Positions 8,509 to 18,385 of a DNA stretch of 64,000 nt are shown here, piece after piece (the stretch's first letter is position 1; the number at the start of each line of letters is the position of its first letter). Made by a program: the position numbers and the translations under genes. The notes below the pieces were generated by a model. It did no database searches, was not told where the DNA came from, and was given only the letters and a program-made list of their open reading frames with translations. The DNA is from Pseudomonas fragi (GTDB lineage Bacteria > Pseudomonadota > Gammaproteobacteria > Pseudomonadales > Pseudomonadaceae): contig NZ_CP104861.1 in the NCBI RefSeq assembly GCF_025426255.1, positions 186,001-250,000 of the forward strand, written 5' to 3'.

Positions 8509-9076
8509 TACCGCGCGCACCCCGTCCCCGGCTACACGACGGCGCGGGCGGTTGCAGTTGATCCTTATCTTGCTACTCACTGTCGGCCCGATGGTGCTGG
8601 CCACGGGCATGTACAAACTCAAGTTCTGGGTGCCCGAGAGTCGCAGCTATCACGGCGAACTCATAGGCAATGGGCAAAGCCTAGCCGCCCTTGGGGTGGC
8701 GTCCGACGAGCAGCGCTGGCAACTGCTGGTGACGGCGCCCCAAGGTTGCGCTGCGGATTGCCAGCAGTTGGTGTATCTGGCGCGCCAACTGCAAATCGGC
8801 CTGGGCCGCGATGCCTCACGTGCGACCCACGGGTTGGCGGTCGCGCAGCCGGTGGACGCGGCCTATGGAGCCAAACTGCAACTCGAATACCCGCAGTTAC
8901 AGCGCTACAGCCTGGACTTGCCGACTTATACACAGGGCGCAGAAGGCAACGGTGCGGCGCAACTGTGGATCGTCGACCCCCACGGCAATCTGGTGCTGCG
9001 CTACGGCCCAGGGGTTATTGGCAAGGACGTGCTCAACGACCTGCGCCATCTGCTGAAGCTGTCCAATATCGGATAG
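8483..9076 (+). CDS. Small membrane protein of the cytochrome oxidase operon (PA0111-like)
   Basis: The 197-residue product has one N-terminal membrane segment (about 28-47) and a periplasmic domain. A CAADC motif sits where copper-handling SCO/thioredoxin-fold proteins carry CxxxC, and the C-terminal part (WIVDPHGNLVLRYGPG) looks thioredoxin-like. I infer a role in copper delivery or redox control of oxidase assembly. It overlaps the 3' end of surf1 by 26 bases and precedes ctaA, the same order as in other pseudomonads. Confidence 0.85.
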   Translation: MGTAINPPDTARTPSPATRRRGRLQLILILLLTVGPMVLATGMYKLKFWVPESRSYHGELIGNGQSLAALGVASDEQRWQLLVTAPQGCAADCQQLVYLARQLQIGLGRDASRATHGLAVAQPVDAAYGAKLQLEYPQLQRYSLDLPTYTQGAEGNGAAQLWIVDPHGNLVLRYGPGVIGKDVLNDLRHLLKLSNIG

Positions 9077-9087
9077 AGGGCACGGTC

Positions 9088-10137
9088 ATGGCCAAAGCTG
9101 GATTTCGCCTCGCGTTGCTTGCCACTTTGCTGGCGTTGGTGGTGGTGCTGCTCGGCGCCTACACCCGCCTGACGCACGCGGGGCTAGGCTGCCCGGATTG
9201 GCCTGGCTGCTATGGTTTTATCAGCGTGCCGCAGACCGAGGCGCAACTGGCCCATGCCGAACTGCACTTTCCGGATACTCCGGTAGAGGCCGACAAGGGT
9301 TGGAGTGAAATGACCCATCGCTATTTCGCCGGCACCCTGGGCCTGTTGATTGTGTTGCTGGCGGCACGGGCCTGGTCGCAACGGCATCTGCCGGATCAGC
9401 CGCTCAAGCTGCCGCTGTTTATCTTGCTGGTGGTGCTGGCCCAGGCGGCTTTTGGCATGTGGACGGTGACGCTCAAACTGTGGCCGCAAGTGGTTACCGG
9501 GCATTTGCTCGGCGGTTTTGCGACCTTGAGCCTGCTGTTTTTGCTGACCCTGCGCCTGTCCGGCGTATTGCCTGCGCTGGCCGTGCCGCGGCGGTTGCAG
9601 CGTTGGGCTACGGCCGGGCTGGTGCTGGCGATCATGCAAATTGCGCTAGGTGGCTGGGTCAGCTCCAACTATGCCGCGGTGGCGTGTGTCGATGTGCCGA
9701 CCTGTCACGGGCAATGGTGGCCCGAGGCTGATTTTGCCAATGGCTTTCATCTGACTCAGCACATTGGTCCCAACTACCTGGGCGGGCAACTGGACAGTGA
9801 AGCCCGCACCGCAATTCACCTTACCCACCGCCTCGGCGCGATGCTGCTGACCCTGGTATTGCTGGGCCTGGCCTGGCAGCTGCGCAAGGTCGGCATGACC
9901 CGCTTGGCCGGGTTGCTGCTGGTGGCCTTGGCGGCCCAAATCAGCCTAGGGCTTAGCAACGTACTGTTTGGCTTGCCGCTGGCGGTGGCGGTGGCACACA
10001 ACGCCGGGGGCGCTGCGCTGTTGCTGACGCTGGTGCTGGTCAATTACCACGCACGAACGGCGCTGGTCAGGGTCAGGGCCCCGCGCTTTGCCCGCTGGAC
10101 CTACAGCCTTAAAGGAGAGCAGCCGTGGCGACCGTGA
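9088..10137 (+). CDS. ctaA: Haem A synthase (COX15/CtaA)
   Basis: CtaA oxidises haem O to haem A for the oxidase. The 349-residue protein has eight predicted membrane helices and the expected histidines in paired loops: MTHRYFAG near residue 75 and LTHRLGA near 245, with GHLLGG and AHNAGGA as further haem-facing sites. The [10 protein letters not shown] loop carries the conserved cysteine pair. It overlaps cyoE by 13 bases. Confidence 0.95.
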   Translation: MAKAGFRLALLATLLALVVVLLGAYTRLTHAGLGCPDWPGCYGFISVPQTEAQLAHAELHFPDTPVEADKGWSEMTHRYFAGTLGLLIVLLAARAWSQRHLPDQPLKLPLFILLVVLAQAAFGMWTVTLKLWPQVVTGHLLGGFATLSLLFLLTLRLSGVLPALAVPRRLQRWATAGLVLAIMQIALGGWVSSNYAAVACVDVPTCHGQWWPEADFANGFHLTQHIGPNYLGGQLDSEARTAIHLTHRLGAMLLTLVLLGLAWQLRKVGMTRLAGLLLVALAAQISLGLSNVLFGLPLAVAVAHNAGGAALLLTLVLVNYHARTALVRVRAPRFARWTYSLKGEQPWRP

Positions 10138-11024
10138 TTGGCGAACGCCCGCAGCAGGCGTTGTGGCGCGATTATCTGGAGCTGACCAAACCCAAAGTGC
10201 TGGTACTGATGCTGATTACCTCACTGGTGGGCATGTTTTTGGCAACACGCGCCGGAGTGCCCTGGACCGTGCTGATCTTCGGCAATCTGGGCATCGGCCT
10301 GTGTGCGGGGGGCGCGGCGGCGGTCAACCATGTGGTGGACCGGCGTATTGACGCGGTCATGGCGCGCACCCAGAAGCGGCCGCTGGCGCAGGGGCGAGTG
10401 TCGCCGCTTGCGGCGCTGGCATTCGCCTTGTTGCTGGCATTGGCGGGCATGGGCTTGTTACTGGCGTTTACCAACCCGCTGACGGCCTGGCTGACACTGG
10501 CGTCGCTGCTCGGCTATGCGGTGATTTACACCGGCTTCCTGAAGCGGGCCACGCCGCAAAACATCGTTATCGGCGGGTTGGCCGGGGCGGCGCCGCCATT
10601 GTTGGGCTGGGTGGCGGTGACGGGGCAGGTGACTGCCGAGCCTTTGCTGCTGGTGTTGATTATCTTCGCCTGGACCCCGCCGCATTTTTGGGCGCTGGCC
10701 ATACATCGCAAGGAGGAATACGCCAAGGCGGATATTCCAATGTTGCCGGTAACCCATGGTGAGCACTACACCAAGGTGCATATCCTGCTGTACACCTTGG
10801 TATTGCTGGCGGTCAGCCTGCTGCCGTTTGTGATTCACATGAGCGGCTTGCTCTATCTGGCCTGTGCGCTAGGGTTGGGCGCACGCTTTCTGCATTGGGC
10901 GTGGGTGCTGTACCGTGGCACCCAGCCGCACGCGGCGATCAACACGTTCAAGTACTCTATCTATTACTTGTTCTTGCTGTTTATCGCGCTGCTTGTCGAC
11001 CACTATCTAATGTTGAACCTATGA
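10125..11024 (+). CDS. cyoE: Protohaem IX farnesyltransferase (haem O synthase)
   Basis: This UbiA-family prenyltransferase makes haem O from protohaem. The 299-residue protein has about nine membrane helices and the two Asp-rich motifs NHVVDRRID near residue 65 and [10 protein letters not shown] near 195, which bind farnesyl diphosphate. A GTG start at 10125 is preceded by AAAGGAGA and overlaps the end of ctaA. Confidence 0.95.
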   Translation: MATVIGERPQQALWRDYLELTKPKVLVLMLITSLVGMFLATRAGVPWTVLIFGNLGIGLCAGGAAAVNHVVDRRIDAVMARTQKRPLAQGRVSPLAALAFALLLALAGMGLLLAFTNPLTAWLTLASLLGYAVIYTGFLKRATPQNIVIGGLAGAAPPLLGWVAVTGQVTAEPLLLVLIIFAWTPPHFWALAIHRKEEYAKADIPMLPVTHGEHYTKVHILLYTLVLLAVSLLPFVIHMSGLLYLACALGLGARFLHWAWVLYRGTQPHAAINTFKYSIYYLFLLFIALLVDHYLMLNL

Positions 11025-11656
11025 CTAGAACTCAAAAAACCGTCTATATCCTCGTTGCGCTGGTGGCTTTGGTCATGGGCCTGACGTTTAACAAAATGAT
11101 GTCGGGCAAAGGCCAGGGCGATAACACGTCGCTGATTGATGCAGGAATTATTTTGCTGCCGCAAAGCCGTCAGTTGCCGGACCTGAAGATGACCAATCAG
11201 GACGGTCAGCCGGTGGTGATGAATGAGCTGAAAGACAAATGGAGCATGCTGTTTTTTGGCTACACCTTCTGCCCGGACATCTGCCCGACCACCCTGGCGC
11301 AACTGCGCCAGATCAAAAGCGAGCTGCCTAAAGAGGTGCAGGACAAACTGCAAATCGTACTGGTCAGCGTCGACCCCAATCGCGACACCCCGCAACAGCT
11401 CAAGCAATACCTGGGCTACTTCGATCCGCAGTTTGTGGGTCTGACGCCGGGTTCTATCGATGAGCTGCAAACGTTGGCGAACGCGGTGAGCATCCCGTTT
11501 ATCCCGGCGGATACCAGTAAACCGAATTACACGGTGGATCACAGCGGCAACCTGGCGTTGATCGGGCCGGACGGTACTCAGCGAGGTTTTATTCGCGCAC
11601 CGTTTAGCACACCGAAGATGGTTGCCCAGTTGCCGGGGTTGGTTGAGAGGAAGTAA
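11021..11656 (+). CDS. SCO1/SenC copper chaperone
   Basis: SCO proteins load the CuA site of subunit II. The 211-residue protein has one N-terminal membrane anchor (about 7-24) and a thioredoxin fold. The copper ligands are visible as CPDIC ([10 protein letters not shown]) and the distal His of VDHSGN. The ATG overlaps the cyoE stop. It is the last gene of the oxidase operon; a 145-bp repeat element follows 14 bases later. Confidence 0.95.
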   Translation: MTRTQKTVYILVALVALVMGLTFNKMMSGKGQGDNTSLIDAGIILLPQSRQLPDLKMTNQDGQPVVMNELKDKWSMLFFGYTFCPDICPTTLAQLRQIKSELPKEVQDKLQIVLVSVDPNRDTPQQLKQYLGYFDPQFVGLTPGSIDELQTLANAVSIPFIPADTSKPNYTVDHSGNLALIGPDGTQRGFIRAPFSTPKMVAQLPGLVERK

Positions 11657-11670
11657 GGGGGCTGGATTTT

Positions 11671-11815
11671 GTAGCAGTTGCCGAAGGAACGAGGCTGCGT
11701 CCGGCGGCGCAGCCGTCGTAAAATCAGTACACGCGATCATTCAATTGAACCACGCACTCTGATTTTACGATCGCTTCGCAATCGAACGCAGCCTCGTTCC
11801 TTCGGCAGCTGCTAC
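11671..11815. repeat. 145-bp inverted-repeat element, copy 1
   Basis: The element begins GTAGCAGTTGCCGAAGGAAC and ends with its near reverse complement GTTCCTTCGGCAGCTGCTAC. Inner arms include TCGTAAAATCAG and CTGATTTTACGA around a central AT-rich segment. Copies 2 and 3 are at 18386-18530 and 36795-36940. It separates two convergent units (sco and metQ). Confidence 0.85.
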
Positions 11816-11824
11816 AGAACAGGC

Positions 11825-12595
11825 TTAGAACGCCGGAACGATGGCGCCTTTGTACTTCTCAAGAATGAACGCTTTTACTTCCGGGGTGTGCAGCGCTGCA
11901 ACCAGCTTTTGCATGTCAGCCGAATCTTTATCGTCCGGGCGAGCTACCAGAATGTTCACGTAAGGCGAGTCGCTGCCTTCGATGACCAGTGCGTCTTTTT
12001 CCGGGTTCAGCTTGGCTTCCAGCGCATAGTTGGTGTTGATCAGCGCCAGATCAACCTGGGTCAGCACGCGCGGAATAGTGGCTGCTTCCAGCTCGCGGAA
12101 CTTCAGGTTTTTCGGGTTGGCAGTGATGTCCTTGATCGTGGACAGGATGTTGCTCGAGTCCTTGAGCTTGATCAGGCCTGCCTTGTCCAGCAGCAGCAAC
12201 GCGCGGCCGCCGTTGGTGGCGTCATTGGGGATCACGACGGTGCTGCCGTCCTTGATCTCATCAAGCTTTTTGTACTTGCTCGAATAAGCGCCCAGCGGCT
12301 CCAGGTGAACAGCGGCAACGCTGACCAGGTGGGTGCCCTTGGCCTTGTTGAACTCATCCAGGTACGGCTGGTGCTGGAAGAAGTTGGCGTCCAGACGCTT
12401 TTCGGCGACTTGTACGTTGGGCTGGATGTAGTCGGTGAAGACCTTGACCTTGAGGTTGACGCCCTCTTTGGCCAGTGCAGGTTTCACGAACTCCAGGATT
12501 TCGGCATGCGGCACCGGGGATGCGGCTACCGACAGATCGCCAGCGTGGGCCGAGAACGCAGCAACAGCTGCGACAGCAGCAAATAACTTCTTCAT
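11825..12595 (-). CDS. metQ: Methionine ABC transporter substrate-binding protein
   Basis: The 256-residue protein belongs to the NlpA/MetQ family and captures methionine in the periplasm for MetNI. It has a signal peptide ending AFSAHAGD but no lipobox cysteine, so it is probably a soluble periplasmic protein and not a lipoprotein. Family hallmarks include FTDYIQPN, NFFQHQPYL and VVIPNDATNGGRAL. It is the last gene of metN-metI-metQ. Confidence 0.93.
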   Translation of the reverse strand: MKKLFAAVAAVAAFSAHAGDLSVAASPVPHAEILEFVKPALAKEGVNLKVKVFTDYIQPNVQVAEKRLDANFFQHQPYLDEFNKAKGTHLVSVAAVHLEPLGAYSSKYKKLDEIKDGSTVVIPNDATNGGRALLLLDKAGLIKLKDSSNILSTIKDITANPKNLKFRELEAATIPRVLTQVDLALINTNYALEAKLNPEKDALVIEGSDSPYVNILVARPDDKDSADMQKLVAALHTPEVKAFILEKYKGAIVPAF

Positions 12596-12676
12596 TCAGC
12601 AACTCCTTGTGAATACCTGAGGTCAGGTATCTGCCAGCCGCGGGCTGGCGGTTACGTTTATAAACTCGGGTCGCAC

Positions 12677-13351
12677 TTACTTGCGGGAAAAGTGCACCAC
12701 CAGCCTGTCGCCAACGGTCTGCAGAATTTGCACCAGAATCAGCAACAGCACCACTGTGACGATCATCACGTCCGGTTGGAAACGCTGGTAGCCGAACCGG
12801 ATGGCCAAATCGCCCAGGCCGCCAGCGCCGACCACGCCCGCCATTGCGGTGTAGCCCACCAGCGTAATCGCGGTCACCGTAATCGCTGCAAATATGCCGG
12901 GGCGCGCTTCTGGCAACAAGGCGTTGGTAATAATTTGACGCGTATTGGCGCCCATTGCCTGGGTGGCTTCGATGATGCCGCGATCCACTTCACGAAAGGC
13001 GGTTTCAACAAGGCGTGCAAAGAATGGCGTGGCGCCCACCACCAGCGGCGGGATAGCCCCTGCAACACCCAATGATGTGCCGGTAATCATCACGGTGAAG
13101 GGGATCATGACGACCAACAGGATGATGAACGGCAGCGAACGCAGAATGTTCACCACAAACGACAGCGCGGCATACAGATTTTTTTGTTCAAGCAACTGGC
13201 GTGGGCTGCACAGAAACAGCAGGATGCCCAGCGGCAGGCCAAGCAACACGGTGAACAGCAGCGAACCGCTGAGCATGACCATGGTGTCGCCGGTGGCCAG
13301 CCAGATTTCGTACCAGTCGATATTGGCGAAAAAGCCCAAGAAAGTTTCCAT
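12677..13351 (-). CDS. metI: Methionine ABC transporter permease
   Basis: MetI forms the membrane channel of the D/L-methionine importer. The 224 residues contain five hydrophobic helices and the EAA loop, seen as EATQAMGAN...IITNALLPEARPG around residues 128-150. The start overlaps the metN stop by one base, indicating translational coupling. Confidence 0.94.
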   Translation of the reverse strand: METFLGFFANIDWYEIWLATGDTMVMLSGSLLFTVLLGLPLGILLFLCSPRQLLEQKNLYAALSFVVNILRSLPFIILLVVMIPFTVMITGTSLGVAGAIPPLVVGATPFFARLVETAFREVDRGIIEATQAMGANTRQIITNALLPEARPGIFAAITVTAITLVGYTAMAGVVGAGGLGDLAIRFGYQRFQPDVMIVTVVLLLILVQILQTVGDRLVVHFSRK

Positions 13352-14358
13352 TAGCGCAGCACCTCCATATGAACGTCAGCGGCAATGAAGCGGGCAAACG
13401 CCGCTTCCATGTCGCCACCGGTGATGGCGAGGGTCAGTTGCCCATAAGGGGTGTCTTTGATGCGGTCAATGCGACCGGCCAGGATGCTGTAGTCCACACC
13501 CGTTTCGCGGGCAATTGTGCCCAGCAAGGGTGCGTAGGTAGCTTCGCCCTGGAAGGTCAGGCGTACGATGCGGCCAGGGACGTGGGCGAAATCGTCGCGC
13601 TGCTCGCTCTCGTCGATTTGCTCGTCTTCTTGCACAAAACGCCGGGTGGTCGGGTGCTTGGGGTGCAGGAACACCTCGGCCACCGGGCCTTGCTCGACGA
13701 TAACTCCAGCATCCATCACCGCCACTACGTCACACACGCGACGGATCACATCCATCTCGTGGGTGATCAGCACAATGGTCAGTTTCAGTTCGCGGTTGAT
13801 CTCTGCCAGCAACTGCAAAACCGAGGCGGTGGTTTGTGGGTCGAGGGCACTGGTGGCCTCGTCGCACAGCAACACCTTGGGTTTGGTGGCCAGGGCACGG
13901 GCAATGCCCACACGTTGTTTTTGGCCGCCCGAGAGTTGCGCCGGGTATTTCTTGGCGTGATCGGACAAACCTACGCGTTCAAGCAGTTCGGCAACGCGCT
14001 GGTCGATGGCACTGCGGGACAATTCACCGGCCAGTGTCAGCGGCATCGCTACGTTATCGGCCACGGTTTTGGAGGCCAGCAGGTTGAAATGCTGGAAAAT
14101 CATGCCGACTTGCTGACGGAAACGGCGCAGGCCGTTGGAATCCATCGCGGTCACGTCTTCGTTGTCGACGATGATCTGGCCGCCGCTCGGGGTTTCGAGG
14201 CGGTTGATCAGGCGCAGCAATGTACTTTTACCCGCGCCGGAGTGGCCGATCAGGCCGAACACCTGGCCGCTCTCGATACGCAAGCTGGTGGAGTGCAACG
14301 CGGGGATGTCCTTACCGGCAACCCGGTAAGTTTTATGAACGTTATGAAACTCAATCAC
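13351..14358 (-). CDS. metN: Methionine ABC transporter ATPase
   Basis: The 335-residue ATPase has Walker [10 protein letters not shown], the signature [12 protein letters not shown], Walker [12 protein letters not shown] and the switch His (LITHEMDV). A C-terminal NIL domain, the ferredoxin-like methionine sensor that inhibits transport when methionine is plentiful, fills about residues 255-335. I place the start at the GTG at 14358 (first residues [11 protein letters not shown]), with AAGG upstream on the minus strand; the open frame continues 29 codons further up but without family similarity. Confidence 0.92.
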   Translation of the reverse strand: MIEFHNVHKTYRVAGKDIPALHSTSLRIESGQVFGLIGHSGAGKSTLLRLINRLETPSGGQIIVDNEDVTAMDSNGLRRFRQQVGMIFQHFNLLASKTVADNVAMPLTLAGELSRSAIDQRVAELLERVGLSDHAKKYPAQLSGGQKQRVGIARALATKPKVLLCDEATSALDPQTTASVLQLLAEINRELKLTIVLITHEMDVIRRVCDVVAVMDAGVIVEQGPVAEVFLHPKHPTTRRFVQEDEQIDESEQRDDFAHVPGRIVRLTFQGEATYAPLLGTIARETGVDYSILAGRIDRIKDTPYGQLTLAITGGDMEAAFARFIAADVHMEVLR

Positions 14359-14459
14359 GTAGCGAACCTTGTGGGCGCGTAAATAGAAGTTCAGCGGTAA
14401 GCCGGGCACGCATCTTATCGTGTCGGCATATGCTTGACTTAGCATTTATTAATGGCCAA

Positions 14460-14568
14460 ACCTCTGATTTTGGAATAAGAAATCAGAGGTCAGAAAATGC
14501 CAATCGCCGCGTGTGCCAGTGTTGTGCAAGGGCACAAAACTCTGGGTTGGCACAGGCGGCGATTTTTT
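14460..14568 (+). other. Strongly structured intergenic segment, candidate sRNA or double terminator
   Basis: Two hairpins stand in a row. The first has an 11-bp perfect stem (ACCTCTGATTT 14460-14470 with AAATCAGAGGT 14480-14490, 9-base loop). The second is longer: AATCGCCGC-G-TGTGCCA (14502-14518) pairs with TGGCACA-G-GCGGCGATT (14548-14564), and inside it TTGTGC-AAGG-GCACAA (14522-14537) forms a further hairpin. A T-run at 14563-14568 follows only in the plus direction, as in an intrinsic terminator, yet no plus-strand gene precedes it. Either a plus-strand small RNA ends here, or the structure protects the 3' end of the minus-strand lipoprotein mRNA. Confidence 0.45.
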
Positions 14569-14571
14569 GTT

Positions 14572-15288
14572 TCAAGGCTTGCGCGGTGTCAGCACCAATT
14601 GCGCAGGCACATGGCGAATGATCTGACGCTCAAGGCTCAGGTCAAACCCGGGGTCGAGCTTTTTAACCCGCTTGCTGATCAGCGTTGCCAGCCAGGGGTA
14701 ATCAGCCGTACGCGGAACCTGCAAGCTGACGGCACACTGGTAATTGACAATATCTTGCGCGATCAAATCCAGTTGATGGCGAAGTTTTTCAATATCGTCG
14801 ATGTTCAGCGCTACGGTAGTACTTTCGGCTGCCGGGTCGATGACCTTGGCCGCAGGTCGGGCTTCTGCAGCCTTGAGCGCGGCTTCGGCCTTGTCCAGTT
14901 CGGCTTTACGGGCCTGGGTGATGGCGCTGTTGACGCCGCCAGTCAGTGCAGGTGCCTTGGGCATCAGGGCTCGAGCACGGCTCAGGGCAGTGGCTGCGGC
15001 GTTGACATCACCTTTTTGCAGAACGATCTGGCTGCGCTGCAAGTAGGCTTCGGCCAGCTGGCGCTGGTACTGCACCAGTTGTGGATCGTCCGGAGTTTGG
15101 GCCTGCAAGGCGCTCAGTTGGTCCTCAGCAGTCGCAAGTTCGCTGCTGGCCAGGTTTTTCTCCAGCTGTGCGATGGCCACAGCGCGTGCGTCGGCGGCAG
15201 TAGTGTCGGCCGACGGCGTGCTTTGGCAGGCGCCCAGCAGCAAGGAAAATGCGGCCAGGAGCAAGTAACGGGAGTTGAACAGCTTCAT
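14572..15288 (-). CDS. PA5502-like lipoprotein with tetratricopeptide-like helices
   Basis: The 238-residue product begins with a lipoprotein signal and lipobox (LLLGAC, Cys at about residue 21). The middle part (about 35-130) is helical and repeat-like, with Ala/Leu-rich amphipathic segments that recall TPR motifs; a conserved C-terminal part follows. It is probably attached to the outer membrane. It lies between metN and znuB on the same strand, as PA5502 does in PAO1. Function unknown. Confidence 0.8.
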   Translation of the reverse strand: MKLFNSRYLLLAAFSLLLGACQSTPSADTTAADARAVAIAQLEKNLASSELATAEDQLSALQAQTPDDPQLVQYQRQLAEAYLQRSQIVLQKGDVNAAATALSRARALMPKAPALTGGVNSAITQARKAELDKAEAALKAAEARPAAKVIDPAAESTTVALNIDDIEKLRHQLDLIAQDIVNYQCAVSLQVPRTADYPWLATLISKRVKKLDPGFDLSLERQIIRHVPAQLVLTPRKP

Positions 15289-15325
15289 TCCTGCGGCTCT
15301 CTAAGTGCGCAAAAAACAAGCAAGT

Positions 15326-16114
15326 CTACACCCCTCGACGGGGCAGAACAAAACTCAGCAAAAACAGTGCGGCGGCACACACCACAATCGATGGTCCCGC
15401 TGGCGTGTCCTTGAACCATGACAGTGCAAGGCCACCACATACCGCCAGTACTCCAAGGGCGCTGGCACCCAGTGCCATTTGCTCCGGAGAACGGGCATGA
15501 CGTTGAGCTGCTGCTGCCGGAATAATCAGCAAGGAAGTGATCAGCAGTACGCCGACGATTTTCATCGCCACGGCAATCACCACTGCAATAAGCAGCATCA
15601 GGGTCAAGCGTAATGCTGCGACGGGCAAGCCTTCAACCATCGCCAATTCTTCATGCACAGTGATTGCCAGTAACGGGCGCCACAGCGCAACCAGCAAGGT
15701 CAGCACGGCAGCGCTGCCGCCCAGAATCCACATCAGATCGGTTGGGCTGATGGCCAGTAGGTCACCAAACAGATATGCCATCAGATCGATCCTAACTTCA
15801 TGCATGAAGCTTAGTACGACCAGCCCGAGGGACAAGGTGCTGGGTGCGAGAATTCCGAGCAGTGTGTCGGAAGCAAGCGATTGGCGCTGTTGAAGCGTGA
15901 CTAGCAGCACCGCTAGCAACAGGCATCCCACGGTCACGGCAATGGTCGGGCTGATATCCAGCAAGAAACCCATTGCCACGCCCAGCAGGGCCGCGTGCGA
16001 CAGCGTGTCGCCGAAATAAGCCATGCGCCGCCACACCACGAATGAACCCAGAGGGCCTGCAACAAGTGCCAAAGCCAGGCCTGCCAGCAGGGCGTAAAGC
16101 AGAAAATCAGCCAT
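15326..16114 (-). CDS. znuB: Zinc ABC transporter permease
   Basis: The 262-residue protein is the membrane channel of the high-affinity zinc importer. It has eight to nine hydrophobic helices and family landmarks such as [17 protein letters not shown] near residue 29. The start at 16114 overlaps the end of znuC by eight bases; an open frame running 47 codons further upstream lies within znuC and is not used. Confidence 0.94.
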   Translation of the reverse strand: MADFLLYALLAGLALALVAGPLGSFVVWRRMAYFGDTLSHAALLGVAMGFLLDISPTIAVTVGCLLLAVLLVTLQQRQSLASDTLLGILAPSTLSLGLVVLSFMHEVRIDLMAYLFGDLLAISPTDLMWILGGSAAVLTLLVALWRPLLAITVHEELAMVEGLPVAALRLTLMLLIAVVIAVAMKIVGVLLITSLLIIPAAAAQRHARSPEQMALGASALGVLAVCGGLALSWFKDTPAGPSIVVCAAALFLLSFVLPRRGV

Positions 16115-16895
16115 GCTTGCAGCCTTCTCCATGAACGTGGGCGGATGCCGCCGGGGTGCCTTCGCTGACCACCGAGCCATGTAAATCATGGGCGTGGTCG
16201 TGATGGTGGTGATAAATCGCCAGGCTTTGCGCGTTTTTGCCAAACAGCTCAACAAAGGCCGGGTCGCCGCTTACCTGCTCCGGATGACCCGAGCAGCAGA
16301 CGTGGCGGTTGAGGCACACCACCTGATCGGTGGTGCTCATGACCAGATGCAGATCGTGCGAGACCATCAGCACGCCGCAGCCGTGACGGTCGCGCAGGCG
16401 GGTGATCAGGGCGTACAACTCTGATTGGCCCGCTACGTCCACGCCTTGTACCGGTTCGTCGAGCACCAGCAGTTCGGGCTTGCGCAACAGGGCACGGGCC
16501 AGCAGCACGCGTTGCATTTCACCGCCTGAAACGCTCTGTACCGGACTGTCGATGACCTTTTCGGCCCCAACCTCTTTGAGTGCGGCCAGTGCCTGAGCGC
16601 GATCCACCCCCGGCACCAGGCGCAAAAAACGCAGTACGGACAGTGGCAAGGTAGGATCGACGTGCAGTTTTTGCGGCATATACCCGACGCGCAGCTTTGG
16701 TTTGCGCCAAACACTGCCGCTGTTGGGTTTGAGCAGGCCGAGCACGGCCTTGACCAGCGTGGTTTTACCCGCGCCGTTGGGGCCGATCAGGGTCACGATC
16801 TGGCCCGGCTCAACGCTCAGCTCAATGTTGTCGAGTACGTTTTGCCCGGCATAGGTCACGGTCACGTGTTGCAGGCGAATCAGTGCAGCGCTCAT
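16107..16895 (-). CDS. znuC: Zinc ABC transporter ATPase
   Basis: ZnuC powers zinc import through ZnuB. The 262 residues include Walker [10 protein letters not shown], signature [10 protein letters not shown], Walker [13 protein letters not shown] and the switch His in MVSHDLH. The C-terminal tail is His-rich ([10 protein letters not shown]), which may sense or buffer zinc. Its start overlaps the zur stop (ATGA), so zur-znuC-znuB is one operon. Confidence 0.95.
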   Translation of the reverse strand: MSAALIRLQHVTVTYAGQNVLDNIELSVEPGQIVTLIGPNGAGKTTLVKAVLGLLKPNSGSVWRKPKLRVGYMPQKLHVDPTLPLSVLRFLRLVPGVDRAQALAALKEVGAEKVIDSPVQSVSGGEMQRVLLARALLRKPELLVLDEPVQGVDVAGQSELYALITRLRDRHGCGVLMVSHDLHLVMSTTDQVVCLNRHVCCSGHPEQVSGDPAFVELFGKNAQSLAIYHHHHDHAHDLHGSVVSEGTPAASAHVHGEGCKHG

Positions 16896-17377
16896 CAGGC
16901 CTCCCGGCAACCCGAACACAAACCAACCACTTCGACGGTCTGGCCTTCGACAGTAAAGCCGACATCGCGCGCGCTCTGGATAATCGCGTCACTGATGGTT
17001 TTTTGTTCAAGTTCAATGGCCGCATGGCAGCTGCGGCAAATCAGGAATTGGCCTTGATGCGGATGTTCGGGGTGGCTGCAGCCGACAAAGGCATTAAGCG
17101 ACGAAATGCGGTGTACAAGGCCGTTATCTAACAGGAAGTCCAATGCCCGATAAACGGTCGGCGGTGCAGCGCGGCGCCCATCCTGCTCGCTGAGTACCGC
17201 CAGGATGTCGTAGGCGCCGAGCGGCTTGTGGCTCTGCCACACCAGCTCCAGCACTCGTCGACGCAATGCGGTCAGGCGCAGGCCCTTTTGTGCGCACAGG
17301 ACATCTGCCTCAGTAAGCGCACTGTGGACACAATGAGAATGGTCATGTGGACGACTGGCAAGCGGTGTTATAGGCAT
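16895..17377 (-). CDS. zur: Zinc uptake regulator, Fur family
   Basis: Zur represses zinc uptake genes when zinc is bound. The 160-residue protein has an N-terminal winged helix (about 28-95, with [16 protein letters not shown] recognition helix [10 protein letters not shown]) and a dimerisation domain with two CxxC zinc-site pairs, CRSC and CSGC. The N-terminus is rich in His. It is divergent from znuA, with a candidate Zur box between them. Confidence 0.95.
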   Translation of the reverse strand: MPITPLASRPHDHSHCVHSALTEADVLCAQKGLRLTALRRRVLELVWQSHKPLGAYDILAVLSEQDGRRAAPPTVYRALDFLLDNGLVHRISSLNAFVGCSHPEHPHQGQFLICRSCHAAIELEQKTISDAIIQSARDVGFTVEGQTVEVVGLCSGCREA

Positions 17378-17403
17378 GGGCGGCGACGATTTTTGAGAGA
17401 GAC

Positions 17404-17416
17404 GTTATTATGTTAC
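17404..17416. promoter_or_regulatory. Candidate Zur box between zur and znuA
   Basis: GTTATTATGTTAC resembles the GTTAT-AT-ATAAC type Zur operator and lies in the 66-base divergent promoter region, where both transcripts could be controlled together. The right half is imperfect. Confidence 0.45.
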
Positions 17417-17443
17417 CTGTTTCAGCCACCATGAGTGCTCATC

Positions 17444-18364
17444 GTGCCCCGTCTTTTTTCCTTATTTCTTGCTCTAAGTGCCAGTTTGCTTGTGATTAAC
17501 CCGGCTCAGGCCGAGGTCAATGTGCTGACCAGCATCAAACCGCTACAGCTGATTGCAGCTGCCGTACAGGACGGCGTCGGGCACCCGGAGGTGCTTTTGC
17601 CGCCTAACGCCTCGCCGCATAACTATGCGTTGCGCCCATCCGACGTACGGCGTGTGCAGTCGGCTGATCTTTTGTACTGGATCGGCCCGGACATGGAAGG
17701 CTTTTTGCCCCGGGTGATCAAGACCCGCACCCTGCCATCGGTAACGGTACAAGCCCTGCCGGGATTGAAGTTGCGTCATTTCACCGAAGATAGCCACTCG
17801 CACGAAGAAGATGCGGCTGAACACGATCACGATCATCGTCCCGGTACGCTGGATGCTCACCTGTGGCTGGCCCCGGACAACGCGCGGGTGATCGCTGCCA
17901 AAATGGCGGCGGACCTGAGCGCAAAAGATCCGGCCAATGCGGCGAAATATCAGAGCAACCTCAAGGCTTTCAATGAGCGTCTGGATGCATTGAATGCGCG
18001 CCTTAAAGCGCGCTTGGCGGGCATTGCCGACAAACCGTTCTTCGTCTTCCATGAAGGCTACGACTACTTTGAAAGCGCCTACGGCCTTAAACACGCGGGT
18101 ACGTTCAGTGTGGCTTCGGAAGTGCAGCCGGGTGCTCAGCACGTAGCGGCCATGCGCAAGCGCTTGCAGGAAGTGGGCAAGACCTGTGTGTTCAGTGACC
18201 CGCCGCTGCGTCCGCGCCTGGCGGATACTCTGACTGCGGGCTTGCCGGTCAAGTTGGCGGAACTGGATGCGTTGGGTGGCTACACCCCGGCGACAGCGCA
18301 GGGTTATGAGCAGTTGCTGGAAAAGCTGGGCAATGACCTGGCGGGGTGCCTGGAGAGTTTGTAA
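17444..18364 (+). CDS. znuA: Zinc ABC transporter substrate-binding protein
   Basis: ZnuA binds periplasmic zinc for ZnuBC. The protein has a signal peptide ending NPAQAEV and the zinc site histidines, including SPHNYALRPSD and DAHLWLAPDN, plus a flexible His/Asp/Glu-rich loop (HSHEEDAAEHDHDH) typical of zinc-specific cluster A-I proteins. I place the start at GTG 17444, which matches the usual start MxRLFS; an in-frame GTG at 17435 is the alternative. Neither has a strong ribosome site. Expected length is 306 residues. Confidence 0.9.
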   Translation: MPRLFSLFLALSASLLVINPAQAEVNVLTSIKPLQLIAAAVQDGVGHPEVLLPPNASPHNYALRPSDVRRVQSADLLYWIGPDMEGFLPRVIKTRTLPSVTVQALPGLKLRHFTEDSHSHEEDAAEHDHDHRPGTLDAHLWLAPDNARVIAAKMAADLSAKDPANAAKYQSNLKAFNERLDALNARLKARLAGIADKPFFVFHEGYDYFESAYGLKHAGTFSVASEVQPGAQHVAAMRKRLQEVGKTCVFSDPPLRPRLADTLTAGLPVKLAELDALGGYTPATAQGYEQLLEKLGNDLAGCLESL

Positions 18365-18385
18365 GGCTGAGTTGACGCTAAACGC

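Noticed and set aside
11671..11815. Possible CRISPR or tRNA-related signal in the repeat
   Set aside because: The three copies are far apart, have no spacer array and do not fold as tRNA; they are inverted-repeat elements.
14428..14445. TTGACT followed by AT-rich sequence as a plus-strand promoter for the structured segment
   Set aside because: No acceptable -10 hexamer is found 16-18 bases downstream of TTGACT.
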